Source of the DNA: Deltaproteobacteria bacterium
GTDB lineage: Bacteria; Myxococcota_A; UBA9160; SZUA-336
NCBI GenBank assembly: GCA_016875225.1
Contig: VGRW01000024.1
Location: forward strand, 1-42,563
DNA: 42,563 bases
Reading direction: 5' to 3'
The notes under the pieces were generated by a model. It did not search any database, was not told where the DNA came from, and was given only the letters and a program-made list of their open reading frames with translations. A program made the position numbers and the translations under genes. Positions 30,526 through 38,873 of this stretch are shown here, one piece after another; within the stretch, counting starts at the first letter, position 1; every line of letters begins with the position of its first letter.

Positions 30526-32148
30526 CTAGGGCCGGGGGCAGGCGTCGCCGAAACCGTCCTTGTCGGAATCGGCCTGGTCGGGATTGGCGAGGAAGGGGCA
30601 GACGTCGCAGCCGTCGGGATGGCCGTCCTGGTCCCGGTCGAGCTCCGAAGGCAGGCAGCCCGGAGTGCCGCAGGGCACGTCGCGCGCCCCGAATCGGCAG
30701 ACACGGTACGGTGTCGACTCGAGGAACCGGGCCCAGTTCACGTAGATGGCGCTTCCGATCACGAGCTTCTCGCAGTTTCCCGAGCGCGCCGTCTGCTTCG
30801 AGCGGCAGCCCGCCGGGTTCGGGTCCTTCATGCGGATGCGCGGGTAGATCGCGCCGTCCGAGATCGCGAGCGCGTCGAGCTCGAGCCGGCACAGGTCGCG
30901 CCCGTCGATACTGCGCGTGCACGGTGCGGACGCGAGCACACGGTCGCTCGCGTCGACGAGCTCGACGACGTCGAAGCGCCGGGTCAGGCGCGGATCCCCG
31001 TTCGCGTTGCGCGGATCGTTCAGCGCCAGCAGGTGGACGTCGACCCGGCCGTCCGGCGCATCGAGCCTGGCTCCCATCGGCAGCCACGCGCTCCGCTTGC
31101 CCGCGCGCATCTCGAAGCGGAGCGCGGGCTTCCCAGAGCCCGAGTAGTAGCAGCGGCGCGCGTGCATCGCGTCGATCAGCGCCTCGCGCGTTCGCGCCCG
31201 CACCCAGCAGACCGTCGCGCCGTTGCGCAGCGACGCGGCGCTGCGCGGGCCCTTCGCGTCGTGACTGTCGGAGCCGAAGGCCGGGAACACGCGGTATCCC
31301 AGGCGCAGCGCGCGCTGGTAGCTCGGCTCCCACTCCGGGTCGCGCTTGCCGGAGCTGACCTCGACGCCCTGCACGAACGCGTCCGAGAAGCCGCCGGGAG
31401 CGTTGCGCGGGTGCAGAGGCCGCAGGTCCATCGCGTCGGCCGCGCCGGGGTGCGCCTGGATCAGTACGCCCTGCGGCAGGCTCGAGGTCGCGAGCCAGCG
31501 GTAGAGCCGGAACTCGTCGGCGCAGTACTCGTCGCCGCGGAGCCGCCCGTCCTCCGCGCAGAGCCCGAGCGTCTCGGCGGGCAGGATCACGATCTTGTGT
31601 CCGCCCTCGCGAGGTCCGACACCCTTCGGTGTGAACGCGTAGTTGGTGAACTCGCGGCCCGTGAGCGCGAGGAATCCGCCCGGCCCCTCCACGGTCCTGG
31701 ACGTCGCGAGCCGCGAGAGCGCGAGCGCCTCGTTCGCGCGGGGGTCCAGCACCGCTCCCTCCGCGGCCATCGCGTCGGGGAAGCCCGCGGGCGTGACGTT
31801 CATCGACCACCAGCGGTACTTCTCGCTCGCCGTCTCCAGGCAGACGTTCGCGATCGCTCCGGGATGGTTCGTGTCGTGGTGCGAGAGGCTGCCCCACTCG
31901 TAGCCGGCCTCGCGCAGCGCGTCGTAGGCGTCGGCGCTCGAGCCGTTCTCGTGCAGGCCGCCCGGGAACCCGGGCACCGGCGGCTCGCGCTGGAGTCGCT
32001 CGATCATCCAGAGCGTTGCCGCGTGCTGGTGGCTGTCGCCGGCGGCGAGACTCATTCCCGCGTACGCATCCGGCAGCTCGCCGGCGCGTGCGGCCGCGGC
32101 GATCGCGAGCAGGAGCTGCAGCGCGAGCGTGCCCGCGCGCAAGCTCAA
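30526..32148 (-). CDS. Secreted PHP-type phosphoesterase with C-terminal TSP3 calcium loop
   Basis: The 540-residue exported protein starts with a signal peptide (TLALQLLLAIAAAARAG). A PHP-like metallohydrolase domain follows: AAGDSHQHAA (His40, His42), WGSLSHHDTNHPG, QAHPGAADAMD, and FGSDSHDAKG carry the expected metal-binding His/Asp. A beta-rich domain (about 335-450) precedes a Cys-containing C-terminus with a TSP3-type loop (DRDQDGHPDGCDVCPF, DSDKDGFGDACP). The combination of PHP and TSP3 is unusual. Substrate unknown. The start is TTG 32148, overlapping the TGA of the HIT gene; a second TTG six bases on is possible. Confidence 0.85.
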   Translation of the reverse strand: MSLRAGTLALQLLLAIAAAARAGELPDAYAGMSLAAGDSHQHAATLWMIERLQREPPVPGFPGGLHENGSSADAYDALREAGYEWGSLSHHDTNHPGAIANVCLETASEKYRWWSMNVTPAGFPDAMAAEGAVLDPRANEALALSRLATSRTVEGPGGFLALTGREFTNYAFTPKGVGPREGGHKIVILPAETLGLCAEDGRLRGDEYCADEFRLYRWLATSSLPQGVLIQAHPGAADAMDLRPLHPRNAPGGFSDAFVQGVEVSSGKRDPEWEPSYQRALRLGYRVFPAFGSDSHDAKGPRSAASLRNGATVCWVRARTREALIDAMHARRCYYSGSGKPALRFEMRAGKRSAWLPMGARLDAPDGRVDVHLLALNDPRNANGDPRLTRRFDVVELVDASDRVLASAPCTRSIDGRDLCRLELDALAISDGAIYPRIRMKDPNPAGCRSKQTARSGNCEKLVIGSAIYVNWARFLESTPYRVCRFGARDVPCGTPGCLPSELDRDQDGHPDGCDVCPFLANPDQADSDKDGFGDACPRP

Positions 32149-32582
32149 TCCACGAGCCCCAGCCGCTCCAGCGCGGCCGACAGCCGCGCGGCGGTCGCGG
32201 CGAGTCGTGCCGGATCGCCCGGCACGCGCGTGTGGAGCTGCAGCGGCTCTCCGCGGGTCCGCGGCATCAGGTGCATGTGGTAGTGGAAGACCGTCTGTCC
32301 CGCGGCCTCGCCGTTCAGCTGGAAGACCATCAGCCCGTCGGGCGCGAGCTCCGCGCGAATCGCCGCGGCGACGCGAAGGGACGCCCGCGCGACCGCACCG
32401 AGCGTGGGCTCATCGACCTCGTAGAGGTTCTCGAAGTGGTCCTTCGTGACCACCAGCGCGTGCCCGTCGGTGACCGGGAAGATGTCCATGAAGACGATCG
32501 TGTGCGCGTCCTCGTAGACGCGGTGCGCACCGGCCTCGCCGCGCACGATCTTGCAGAAGATGCAGCCCGCGCTCCTCGGCAT
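32145..32582 (-). CDS. HIT family nucleotide hydrolase
   Basis: The 145-residue protein has CIFCKIVRGE at the N-terminus and the histidine triad FHYHMHLMPR (His100, 102, 104) near residue 100, typical of HINT/HIT hydrolases that act on AMP-lysine or other nucleotide conjugates. ATG 32582 has a GGAG upstream at proper spacing. An upstream TTG at 32603 would overlap the crotonase stop and add seven residues. It sits between the crotonase and the PHP gene with near-zero spacing. Confidence 0.93.
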   Translation of the reverse strand: MPRSAGCIFCKIVRGEAGAHRVYEDAHTIVFMDIFPVTDGHALVVTKDHFENLYEVDEPTLGAVARASLRVAAAIRAELAPDGLMVFQLNGEAAGQTVFHYHMHLMPRTRGEPLQLHTRVPGDPARLAATAARLSAALERLGLVD

Positions 32583-32599
32583 CCGGTCGCGCTCCGGGC

Positions 32600-33421
32600 T
32601 CAATCGAGCGGATCGAGCGGCGGAGCGTCCTTCGTCGGCGAGAGCGTGAAGCGCGGCTTGCGCTTCTCTAGGAAGCTCGTCACGCCCTCCTTCGCGTCCG
32701 CCATCCGCCCCAGCGCCCAGAGAGCCTTGCCCTCGCGCCGCGCGACACGCGCCGGCGGCGGGCCGCCCAGATGCTCCCAGATCATCTGCTTGGTGAGTGC
32801 GACCGAGACGGGCGCCGTGTTCTCGGCGATCTCGCGCGCGATCTCGAGCGCGCGCGGCAGCACGCGCTCCGCCGGAACCGCCTCGTTCACGAGCCCGAGC
32901 CGAGCGGCCTCCTCGCCGAGCACGATCCGCCCCGAGAGCAGCAGGTCGGCCGCCCGCGCGATGCCGACCAGCCGCGGCAGGATCCAGGTGCTCGAGAGCT
33001 CCGTCACCACGCCGCGGCGCACGAAGAGGAAGCCGAGCTTCGCGTCGCTCGCGGCGATCCGGATGTCGTACTGCAGCGGCAGCGTGATGCCGACGCCGAC
33101 GGCCGCGCCGTTGATCGCCGCGATGATCGGCTTGCGCACCTCCCAGGGCTGGATCGTCCGCGCCGGAGCCGCGCCGCCGCGCTCCCCGCCGTCGGCGAAC
33201 GTGTCGCCGCCGCGCTCCAGGTCCGCACCCGCGCAGAACGCGCGGCCGGCGCCGGTCACGACTACCACCCGCACCGCGTCGTCCTCGTCGCAGCGGAGCA
33301 GGTGCTCGTTCAGCTCCGCGCCCATCTGCGCGGTCCAGGCGTTCATGCGCGCGGGCCGGTCGAGGGTGATCTGCGCGATGCCATTCTCGACGTCGATTCG
33401 TGTATGCCGCTCGCCGCTCAT
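32600..33421 (-). CDS. Crotonase / enoyl-CoA hydratase family protein (atypical active site)
   Basis: The 273-residue crotonase is a paralog of the one at 7545-8405. Oxyanion motifs GAGRAFCAGADL and AINGAAVGVG are intact. As in its paralog, Thr (GVGITLPL) and Phe (LGFLFVRRG) replace the two hydratase Glu residues, and a Glu follows in VTELSSTWILPR. The C-terminal ENTAPVSVALTKQMIW and DAKEGVTSFLEKRKPRF are shared by both. ATG 33421 has GAGGAG upstream. It follows the acyl-CoA dehydrogenase pair by 10 bp, so it may take the enoyl-CoA they form. Confidence 0.9.
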   Translation of the reverse strand: MSGERHTRIDVENGIAQITLDRPARMNAWTAQMGAELNEHLLRCDEDDAVRVVVVTGAGRAFCAGADLERGGDTFADGGERGGAAPARTIQPWEVRKPIIAAINGAAVGVGITLPLQYDIRIAASDAKLGFLFVRRGVVTELSSTWILPRLVGIARAADLLLSGRIVLGEEAARLGLVNEAVPAERVLPRALEIAREIAENTAPVSVALTKQMIWEHLGGPPPARVARREGKALWALGRMADAKEGVTSFLEKRKPRFTLSPTKDAPPLDPLD

Positions 33422-33431
33422 CCCTGTCTCC

Positions 33432-34508
33432 TCACCAGCCGGCCAGCACGGCCGCGCGCTCCCGGTGCACGACCGGCGTGCCGAGGAACGCGCGGTCGAA
33501 GAGCGCGCGCTTGAAGTAGATCTGCACGTCGGACTCCCAGGTGAAGCCGATCCCGCCGTGCGCCTCGACCGCGTCGCGCGCGACCTGCGTGTAGACCTGT
33601 GTCAGGTGCGCCTTCGCGAGCGCCGCGCTGCGCTCGGACTCCTCGGGAATCCGGTCGAACGCGTGCGCCGCGTACCAGTACAGCGCGCGCGCCGGCTCGA
33701 CCTCGACGGCCATCGAGGCGAGCTGGTGCTTCAGCGCCTGGAAGCTTCCGATCGTGACGCCGAACTGCTGGCGCGTCTTGGCGTACTCGACCGAGAGGTC
33801 GAGCAGCGTGGCGGCGCCGCCGAAGGCATCGGCCGCGAGCATCACGAGCGCCGCGTCGCGAACGCGCCCGGCCGCCGCGGGGCCGCCCGGCAGCACGTCA
33901 CAGGGCGTGCCGGAAAGACGCAAGCTCGAGATCCGGCGCGTGCGGTCGATTCCGCGCAGCGGCTCGAGCGAGAGCCCGCGCGCACCGCGCTCGCAGAGCG
34001 CGAGGCCGCCGCCGCGCGTGCCGACCACGAACAGGTCCGCGTGCTCGCCGAACGGCACGTGCGCCTTGCTGCCGTCGATCGTCGCGCCAGAGTTCATCGT
34101 CCACTCGTCCGGCTGCCAGCGTCCGTCGCCCTCGGCGAACGCCACGGTTCCCAGCAGATCGCCAGCGGCGAGCTTCGGCAGCCAGGTCTTCTTCTGCGCG
34201 TCGCTTCCCGCGTACAGGATCGCGAGCCCCGCGAGCGAATGGCCCAGGAACGGGCCGGGAACCGCGCCCGCGCCGAGCACCTCGGCGACCAGCGCGAGGT
34301 CGAGCAGCTCGAGCCCCGCGCCGCCGTACTCCTCGGGCACGGCGATCGCGCCGAGCCCGAGCTCCAGCAGCCCCTGCCACAGCTCGGTGTCATGTCCGTC
34401 GGGGCCGTCGAAGATCGCGCGCCGCCGCGTCGGCGGGCACTGGTCGGCGGCGAACTGGCCGACGGTCGCCTGGAGCATCTCCTGCTCTTCGGAGAGATCG
34501 AAGTTCAT
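33432..34508 (-). CDS. Acyl-CoA dehydrogenase, probable small (beta) subunit of a heteromer
   Basis: The 358-residue protein has an acyl-CoA dehydrogenase fold: NFDLSEEQEMLQATVGQFAAD, AVPEEYGGAGLELLDLALVAE, ILYAGSDAQKKTWLPKLAAG, and the C-terminal FAD domain SVEYAKTRQQFGVTIGSFQALKH with AHGGIGFTWESDVQIYFKR. The ATGYSEPGSGSD-type motif is degenerate (AFAEGDGRWQPDE), and the HERN-type Glu is absent. Paired FadE genes of this kind form alpha2beta2 enzymes with half the active sites in steroid and branched acyl-CoA breakdown. The larger subunit is encoded 4 bp upstream. Confidence 0.9.
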   Translation of the reverse strand: MNFDLSEEQEMLQATVGQFAADQCPPTRRRAIFDGPDGHDTELWQGLLELGLGAIAVPEEYGGAGLELLDLALVAEVLGAGAVPGPFLGHSLAGLAILYAGSDAQKKTWLPKLAAGDLLGTVAFAEGDGRWQPDEWTMNSGATIDGSKAHVPFGEHADLFVVGTRGGGLALCERGARGLSLEPLRGIDRTRRISSLRLSGTPCDVLPGGPAAAGRVRDAALVMLAADAFGGAATLLDLSVEYAKTRQQFGVTIGSFQALKHQLASMAVEVEPARALYWYAAHAFDRIPEESERSAALAKAHLTQVYTQVARDAVEAHGGIGFTWESDVQIYFKRALFDRAFLGTPVVHRERAAVLAGW

Positions 34509-34512
34509 CGGA

Positions 34513-35712
34513 CTAGCTCCTCTGCGCCGCCGCGTCGCGCGGCAGGCCGAGGCCGCGCTCGCCGATCACGTTGCGCTGGATGTTGGCGGTCCCGCCCGCG
34601 ACGGCGGAGCCGAGCGACCAGAGGAACTGGCCGACCCACTGGCCGTTCTCGCGCGGCGCGCCGAGCCTGCGCTCGGTCGGCTCGAGCAGGCCGTCGTCGC
34701 CGATCAGGTCGAGCGCGATCTTCGCCATCTCCTGGCCGAGGTTCGTCGACATCAGCTTGTTCATCAGTCCGACGCGGCCGGGATCCTGCGCCTTCGCCGC
34801 CTTGGTGAGCTGCCGGTAGCCGGAGTACTGGTGCGAGCGCACGTAGCCCTCGAGCTGGACGATGCGCTGGCGGATCCCGGGGTCGTCGAGCGCGGGCCGG
34901 CCGTCGCGCAGCGACCGCTTCGCGAGCGAGACGAGCCCCTGGAACATGGTCACGGTCGTGGCCGCGTCGCCGATCATGTTGCGCTCGTGCTTCAGCGTGG
35001 TGCGCGAGACGATCCAGCCCTCGCCGCGCTTTCCGACGATCCAGTCCAGCGGCGTGCGCGCGTCGCTGAAGAAGACCTCGTTGAAGTCGGAGGCCCCGGT
35101 CATCTGGCGCAGCGGCCGCACTTCGATGCCGGGCTGCTTCATCGCGAGCAGCAAGTAGGAGATGCCCGCGTGCTTGGGCGCGTCGCGCTCGGTGCGACAG
35201 AGACAGAACATGTAGTCGGCCACGTGCGCGCCGCTGGTCCAGATCTTCTGGCCGTTGATCACCCACTCGTTTCCGACGATCTCGGCGCGGGTCTGCAGCG
35301 ACGCGAGATCACTGCCCGAGCCCGGCTCGCTGTAGCCCTGGCACCAGACGATCTCGCCGCGCATCGTCGGGCCGATGAACTTCTCCTTCTGCCACTCGGC
35401 GCCCTTCTCCAGCAGCGTCGGCACGAGCATGCTCGGCCCGATTCCCGCCAGATCGCCCGGCGCGCGCGCGCGGAAGAACTCCTCGCGGATGATCTGCGCC
35501 TTCAGGACGTCCGGCGCCTGCTGCGAGCCGCCGTACCGCTTGGGAATCGAACGCGCGAGGTAGCCGGCCTCGATCGCGCGGCCGCGAAACAGCGCCGCCT
35601 TCTGCTCGGAGGGGAGCTCCGCCTCCGCGCCCTTCAGCGGCCAGCTCCCCGCCAGGAAACCCGCGACCTCGGCGCGGAACGCCTCGTACTCCGCGCTGTA
35701 GGAGAGATCCAT
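34513..35712 (-). CDS. Acyl-CoA dehydrogenase, probable large (alpha, catalytic) subunit
   Basis: The 399-residue protein carries the full FAD-binding motif CQGYSEPGSGSD, NGQKIWTSGAHVADYMF, TGASDFNEVFFSD, a TTLKHERNMIG helix with the candidate catalytic Glu, and AVAGGTANIQRNVIGERGLGLPR. It resembles the catalytic subunits of FadE26/FadE28-type pairs. GAGGTG lies upstream of ATG 35712. A TAGACT hexamer (complement 35746-35751) could start an internal transcript for the dehydrogenase/crotonase part of the run. It is 39 bp downstream of the HAD gene. Confidence 0.92.
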   Translation of the reverse strand: MDLSYSAEYEAFRAEVAGFLAGSWPLKGAEAELPSEQKAALFRGRAIEAGYLARSIPKRYGGSQQAPDVLKAQIIREEFFRARAPGDLAGIGPSMLVPTLLEKGAEWQKEKFIGPTMRGEIVWCQGYSEPGSGSDLASLQTRAEIVGNEWVINGQKIWTSGAHVADYMFCLCRTERDAPKHAGISYLLLAMKQPGIEVRPLRQMTGASDFNEVFFSDARTPLDWIVGKRGEGWIVSRTTLKHERNMIGDAATTVTMFQGLVSLAKRSLRDGRPALDDPGIRQRIVQLEGYVRSHQYSGYRQLTKAAKAQDPGRVGLMNKLMSTNLGQEMAKIALDLIGDDGLLEPTERRLGAPRENGQWVGQFLWSLGSAVAGGTANIQRNVIGERGLGLPRDAAAQRS

Positions 35713-35751
35713 CTCGACACCTCGTGCTCTGTGACTGCGAGGCGCAGTCTA

Positions 35752-36372
35752 TCACGGTGTCGGGGCGCGAACGGGGCGGAGCTCCGGCAGCTCGAGCAGC
35801 TCGCGAACGCGCTCGATGCGCGTGTCGCAGTCGATGCGCAGCCCGACGAAGCGCACGCCCGCGCCGAGCGCCGCCTCGCGGTCGTAGCGCGAATCACCGA
35901 CGACGATGGCCTCGCGGCTCGAAACGCCCAGCCTGCGGCACGCCTCGTGAACCATGTCGGGCGCGGGCTTGGCGCGCGGAACGTCGGTTCCGCCTACGAC
36001 GGCGTCGAGCGCGAGCCCGGCCGCGCGCAGGATCTCGATCGCGAGCGGCGAGGGCGTGTTCGTGATCAGCGCCTGTCCGAATCCGCGCCGCCGCAGCTCC
36101 TCCGTGACGGCGAAGGCGTCCGGGTCCACGCGCAGGTGCCGAGCGTGCTCCATGAAGTGCGCGTGGTAGTGCGCCTCGGTCTCGGCGACGGTCTTGTGCG
36201 GGAAGAACCGCTCGACGTCGGCCGCGATTCCCTGCCCCCAGCCGGCGCGCATGACCTCGCGCGAGATCGGGATCCCGCCGAACTCCCCCGAGGTCTGGTT
36301 CAACAGGTGAAACCAGACCTCGTAGCTGTCGATCAGGACGCCATCGAGATCCCAGAGGACGGCGCGGATCAT
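35752..36372 (-). CDS. HAD-superfamily phosphatase (subfamily IA)
   Basis: The 206-residue hydrolase shows HAD motif I WDLDGVLIDS (nucleophile Asp in DLDG), motif II LITNTPS, motif III with the Lys of PRAKPAPDM, and motif IV VVGDSRYD. The helical cap (about 20-85) is that of phosphoglycolate phosphatase or beta-phosphoglucomutase-like proteins. ATG 36372 overlaps the TGA of livF (ATGA), so it is coupled to the transporter. Its substrate is unknown; its place after the ABC genes suggests accessory metabolism of the imported compound. Confidence 0.9.
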   Translation of the reverse strand: MIRAVLWDLDGVLIDSYEVWFHLLNQTSGEFGGIPISREVMRAGWGQGIAADVERFFPHKTVAETEAHYHAHFMEHARHLRVDPDAFAVTEELRRRGFGQALITNTPSPLAIEILRAAGLALDAVVGGTDVPRAKPAPDMVHEACRRLGVSSREAIVVGDSRYDREAALGAGVRFVGLRIDCDTRIERVRELLELPELRPVRAPTP

Positions 36373-37103
36373 GCCGGGCCGGGGCTGCCGTCCCCGTCCC
36401 CCAGGTAGGCCGCGCGCACGCGCGGGTCGCTTGCGAGCTCGCGGGCGCTGCCCTCGAGTGCGAGCGCTCCGGTCTCGAGCACGTAGGCGCGGTGCGCCAC
36501 GCGGAGCGCCTGGTGCGCGTTCTGCTCCACGAGCACCACCGTCGTGCCCTGCGCGTTGATCTCGCGCACGATCGAGAAGATCTGCTTCACGAGCAGCGGC
36601 GCGAGCCCGAGCGAAGGCTCGTCGAGCAGCAGCACCTTCGGCTCCGCCATCAGCGCGCGTCCGATCGCGAGCATCTGCTGCTCGCCTCCCGAGAGCGTGC
36701 CACCGGCCTGTGTCAGCCGCTCGCGCAGGCGCGGAAACAGCGCGAAGACCCGCTCCAGACCCTCGGCCTCGCCACCGCGGCGCGGCCACGCGCCCATGCG
36801 CAGGTTTTCGAGCACCGACAGGTTCGCGAAGATGCGCCGGCCCTCGGGCACGTGCGAGCAGCCGAGCGAAACGATCGCTTCCGGCCGGTGGCCGGTCACG
36901 TCGACGCCTTCGAGCAGGACGCGGCCGGCGCTGGGCCGGACCAGCCCGGAGACCGCGCGAAGCAGCGTGGACTTTCCGGCGCCGTTCGAGCCGATCAGCG
37001 TGACGATCTCGCCGGCCGCGACCGAGAACGAGACGCCGCGCAGCGCGTGGATCGCGCCGTAGCGCACGTCGAGCGACTCGACCGCGAGCAGCGCCGCGCT
37101 CAC
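36369..37103 (-). CDS. livF: Branched-chain amino acid-type ABC transporter ATPase LivF
   Basis: The 244-residue ATPase has Walker A GSNGAGKST, the Q-loop region, signature LSGGEQQMLAIGRALM, Walker B VLLLDEPSLGLAP and H-loop VEQNAHQAL. These match LivF, one of two ATPases of HAAT-family importers. GTG 37103 overlaps the livG stop, and its own stop overlaps the HAD start. The substrate class (branched-chain amino acids, urea, aromatics or others) cannot be told from the ATPase. Confidence 0.95.
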   Translation of the reverse strand: MSAALLAVESLDVRYGAIHALRGVSFSVAAGEIVTLIGSNGAGKSTLLRAVSGLVRPSAGRVLLEGVDVTGHRPEAIVSLGCSHVPEGRRIFANLSVLENLRMGAWPRRGGEAEGLERVFALFPRLRERLTQAGGTLSGGEQQMLAIGRALMAEPKVLLLDEPSLGLAPLLVKQIFSIVREINAQGTTVVLVEQNAHQALRVAHRAYVLETGALALEGSARELASDPRVRAAYLGDGDGSPGPA

Positions 37104-37873
37104 GCCTCGTCCTCCCCGTCGCGGCCGAGGTAGGCTTCGATCACCAGCGGGTCGCGGCGCACCGCCTCGGGCGCGCCGTCGGCGATCTTCTCGCCGTGAT
37201 CGAGCACCGCCACGCGGTCGGAGAGATTCATCACGAACGAGACGTCGTGGTCGATCAGCACGATCGTGAGCCCCCGCTTCGCGCCCAGACGCCGGACCAG
37301 CTCGCGCAGCGCCTGCTTCTCGGCCGGGTTCATTCCCGCGGCCGGCTCGTCGAGCAGCAGCAGCTTCGGGCGCGTCGCGAGCGCGCGAGCGATCTCGAGC
37401 CGCCGCTGCTCGCCGTACGGCAGCGAGTCGGCGCGCGCGTCCGCGAACGCCCCGAGCGCGAGCTCGTCGAGAAGTCCGCGCGCCTCGGCCTCGGCCGCCC
37501 GCTCGCTCGCGCTCCAGCTCCCGAGGCGCAGCACGTCGCTCACCCCGCGGCGGCGGGAGCCCTGCAACGCAGCGCGCACGTTGTCGAGCGCCGACAAGCT
37601 GCGGAACAAGCGGATGTTCTGGAACGTGCGCGCGATGCCGAGCGCCGAGATCCGGTGCGGCGCGGCCCCGCCGATCTCGCGGCCTTCGAAGCGCACGCTC
37701 CCGTCGCTCGGGGCGTACAGACCCGTGATCACGTTGAACGCCGTGGTTTTTCCGGCGCCGTTGGGTCCGATCAGCGCGACGAGCGACCCCTCGTCGACGT
37801 GCAGGTCCAGCCGCGAGACAGCGGTGAGTCCGCCGAAGCGAACGCTGAGTCCGCGGATCTCGAGCAGACTCAC
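37100..37873 (-). CDS. livG: Branched-chain amino acid-type ABC transporter ATPase LivG
   Basis: The 257-residue ATPase has Walker A GPNGAGKTT, NVITGLYAPSDGSVRFEG, the LivG-type signature LPYGEQRRLEIARAL, Walker B LLLLDEPAAGMNP and IDHDVSFVMNLSDRV. It pairs with LivF at the cytoplasmic face of LivH/LivM. GTG 37873 overlaps the livM stop by four bases. Confidence 0.95.
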   Translation of the reverse strand: MSLLEIRGLSVRFGGLTAVSRLDLHVDEGSLVALIGPNGAGKTTAFNVITGLYAPSDGSVRFEGREIGGAAPHRISALGIARTFQNIRLFRSLSALDNVRAALQGSRRRGVSDVLRLGSWSASERAAEAEARGLLDELALGAFADARADSLPYGEQRRLEIARALATRPKLLLLDEPAAGMNPAEKQALRELVRRLGAKRGLTIVLIDHDVSFVMNLSDRVAVLDHGEKIADGAPEAVRRDPLVIEAYLGRDGEDEA

Positions 37874-38871
37874 CTCGAACCTCGCGTGAGGAGCGAGATC
37901 GGCCAGAGCTCGCGCTGCCCGAGCAGGCCCTGCGGGCGCGAGAGCATCATCGCGATCAGAAGCAGCGAGTACAGGACCATGCGCCAGTCGCCCAGTCCGC
38001 GCAGAAGCTCCGGCGCGGCCGTGAGCGTCGCCGCAGCCAGGATCGCGCCCGAGATCGAGCCGAGGCCGCCGAGCACCACGAAGACCACCAGCTCGAACGA
38101 GCGCACGAAGCCGAAGCTGTTGGTGTGGATGTAGCCCTCGCTGTGCGCGAAGAGCGCGCCGGCCACGCCGGCGAAGAAGCTCGCGACCAGGAACGCCTCG
38201 ACCTTCACGCGCGTGGTGGCGATCCCGATCGACTCGGCCGCCGTCTCGTCCTCGCGCACCGCCCGGAACGCGAGCCCCCCACCCGAGTAGACCAGCCGCG
38301 CGATCGCGAGCACCGTGAGCGCCGCGACCGCGAACACGCCGCCCAGCCCCTCGAAGCGCAGGTCGACGGCCGGATGCGCGGACGACGCGAGCGAGAAGCC
38401 GCGCGCTCCCCCGACGGCGTCGATGTTCAGGATCGCGATGCGGATGATCTCGCCCGCGCCGAGCGTCGCGATCGCGAGGTAGTCGCCGCGAAGCCGGAGC
38501 GCGGGCACCGCGACGAAGATTCCGACGACGGCCGCCGCGAGCCCGCCGAAGACGAGCGCCAGCGGAAAGTACGCGACCCGCGCGACGGAGATCGGAACGA
38601 AAGTTGCCGCGAGCTCCAGCCCCTCCGCGCCCGCGAAGACCGAGAGCGCGGCCGAGGCGTACGCGCCGATCGCCATGAAGCCGGCGTGCCCGATCGAGAA
38701 CTGGCCGGTGAATCCGTTCACGAGCTGCAGCGAGACCGCGGCGATCACCGCGATTCCGATCCGCGAGAGGATCGTGACGAAGTACGGGTTCAGCAGCCGC
38801 GGCGCGATCTGGTCGATCAGGACCAGAGCTCCGAGCGCCGCGACTGCGCCGGCCAGCGAGCGAACGCGCAC
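37870..38871 (-). CDS. livM: Branched-chain amino acid-type ABC transporter permease LivM
   Basis: The 333-residue permease has about nine to ten hydrophobic segments. LivM markers are LVNGFTGQFSIGHAGFMAIGAYASA, ALRLRGDYLAIATLGAGEIIR and FRAVREDETAAESIGI, then AGVAGALFAH and VVLGGLGSISGAI. The start is GTG 38871, two bases after the livH stop. A longer frame upstream is antisense to nothing useful and overlaps livH, so it is not used. Confidence 0.93.
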   Translation of the reverse strand: MRVRSLAGAVAALGALVLIDQIAPRLLNPYFVTILSRIGIAVIAAVSLQLVNGFTGQFSIGHAGFMAIGAYASAALSVFAGAEGLELAATFVPISVARVAYFPLALVFGGLAAAVVGIFVAVPALRLRGDYLAIATLGAGEIIRIAILNIDAVGGARGFSLASSAHPAVDLRFEGLGGVFAVAALTVLAIARLVYSGGGLAFRAVREDETAAESIGIATTRVKVEAFLVASFFAGVAGALFAHSEGYIHTNSFGFVRSFELVVFVVLGGLGSISGAILAAATLTAAPELLRGLGDWRMVLYSLLLIAMMLSRPQGLLGQRELWPISLLTRGSR

Positions 38872-38873
38872 GC

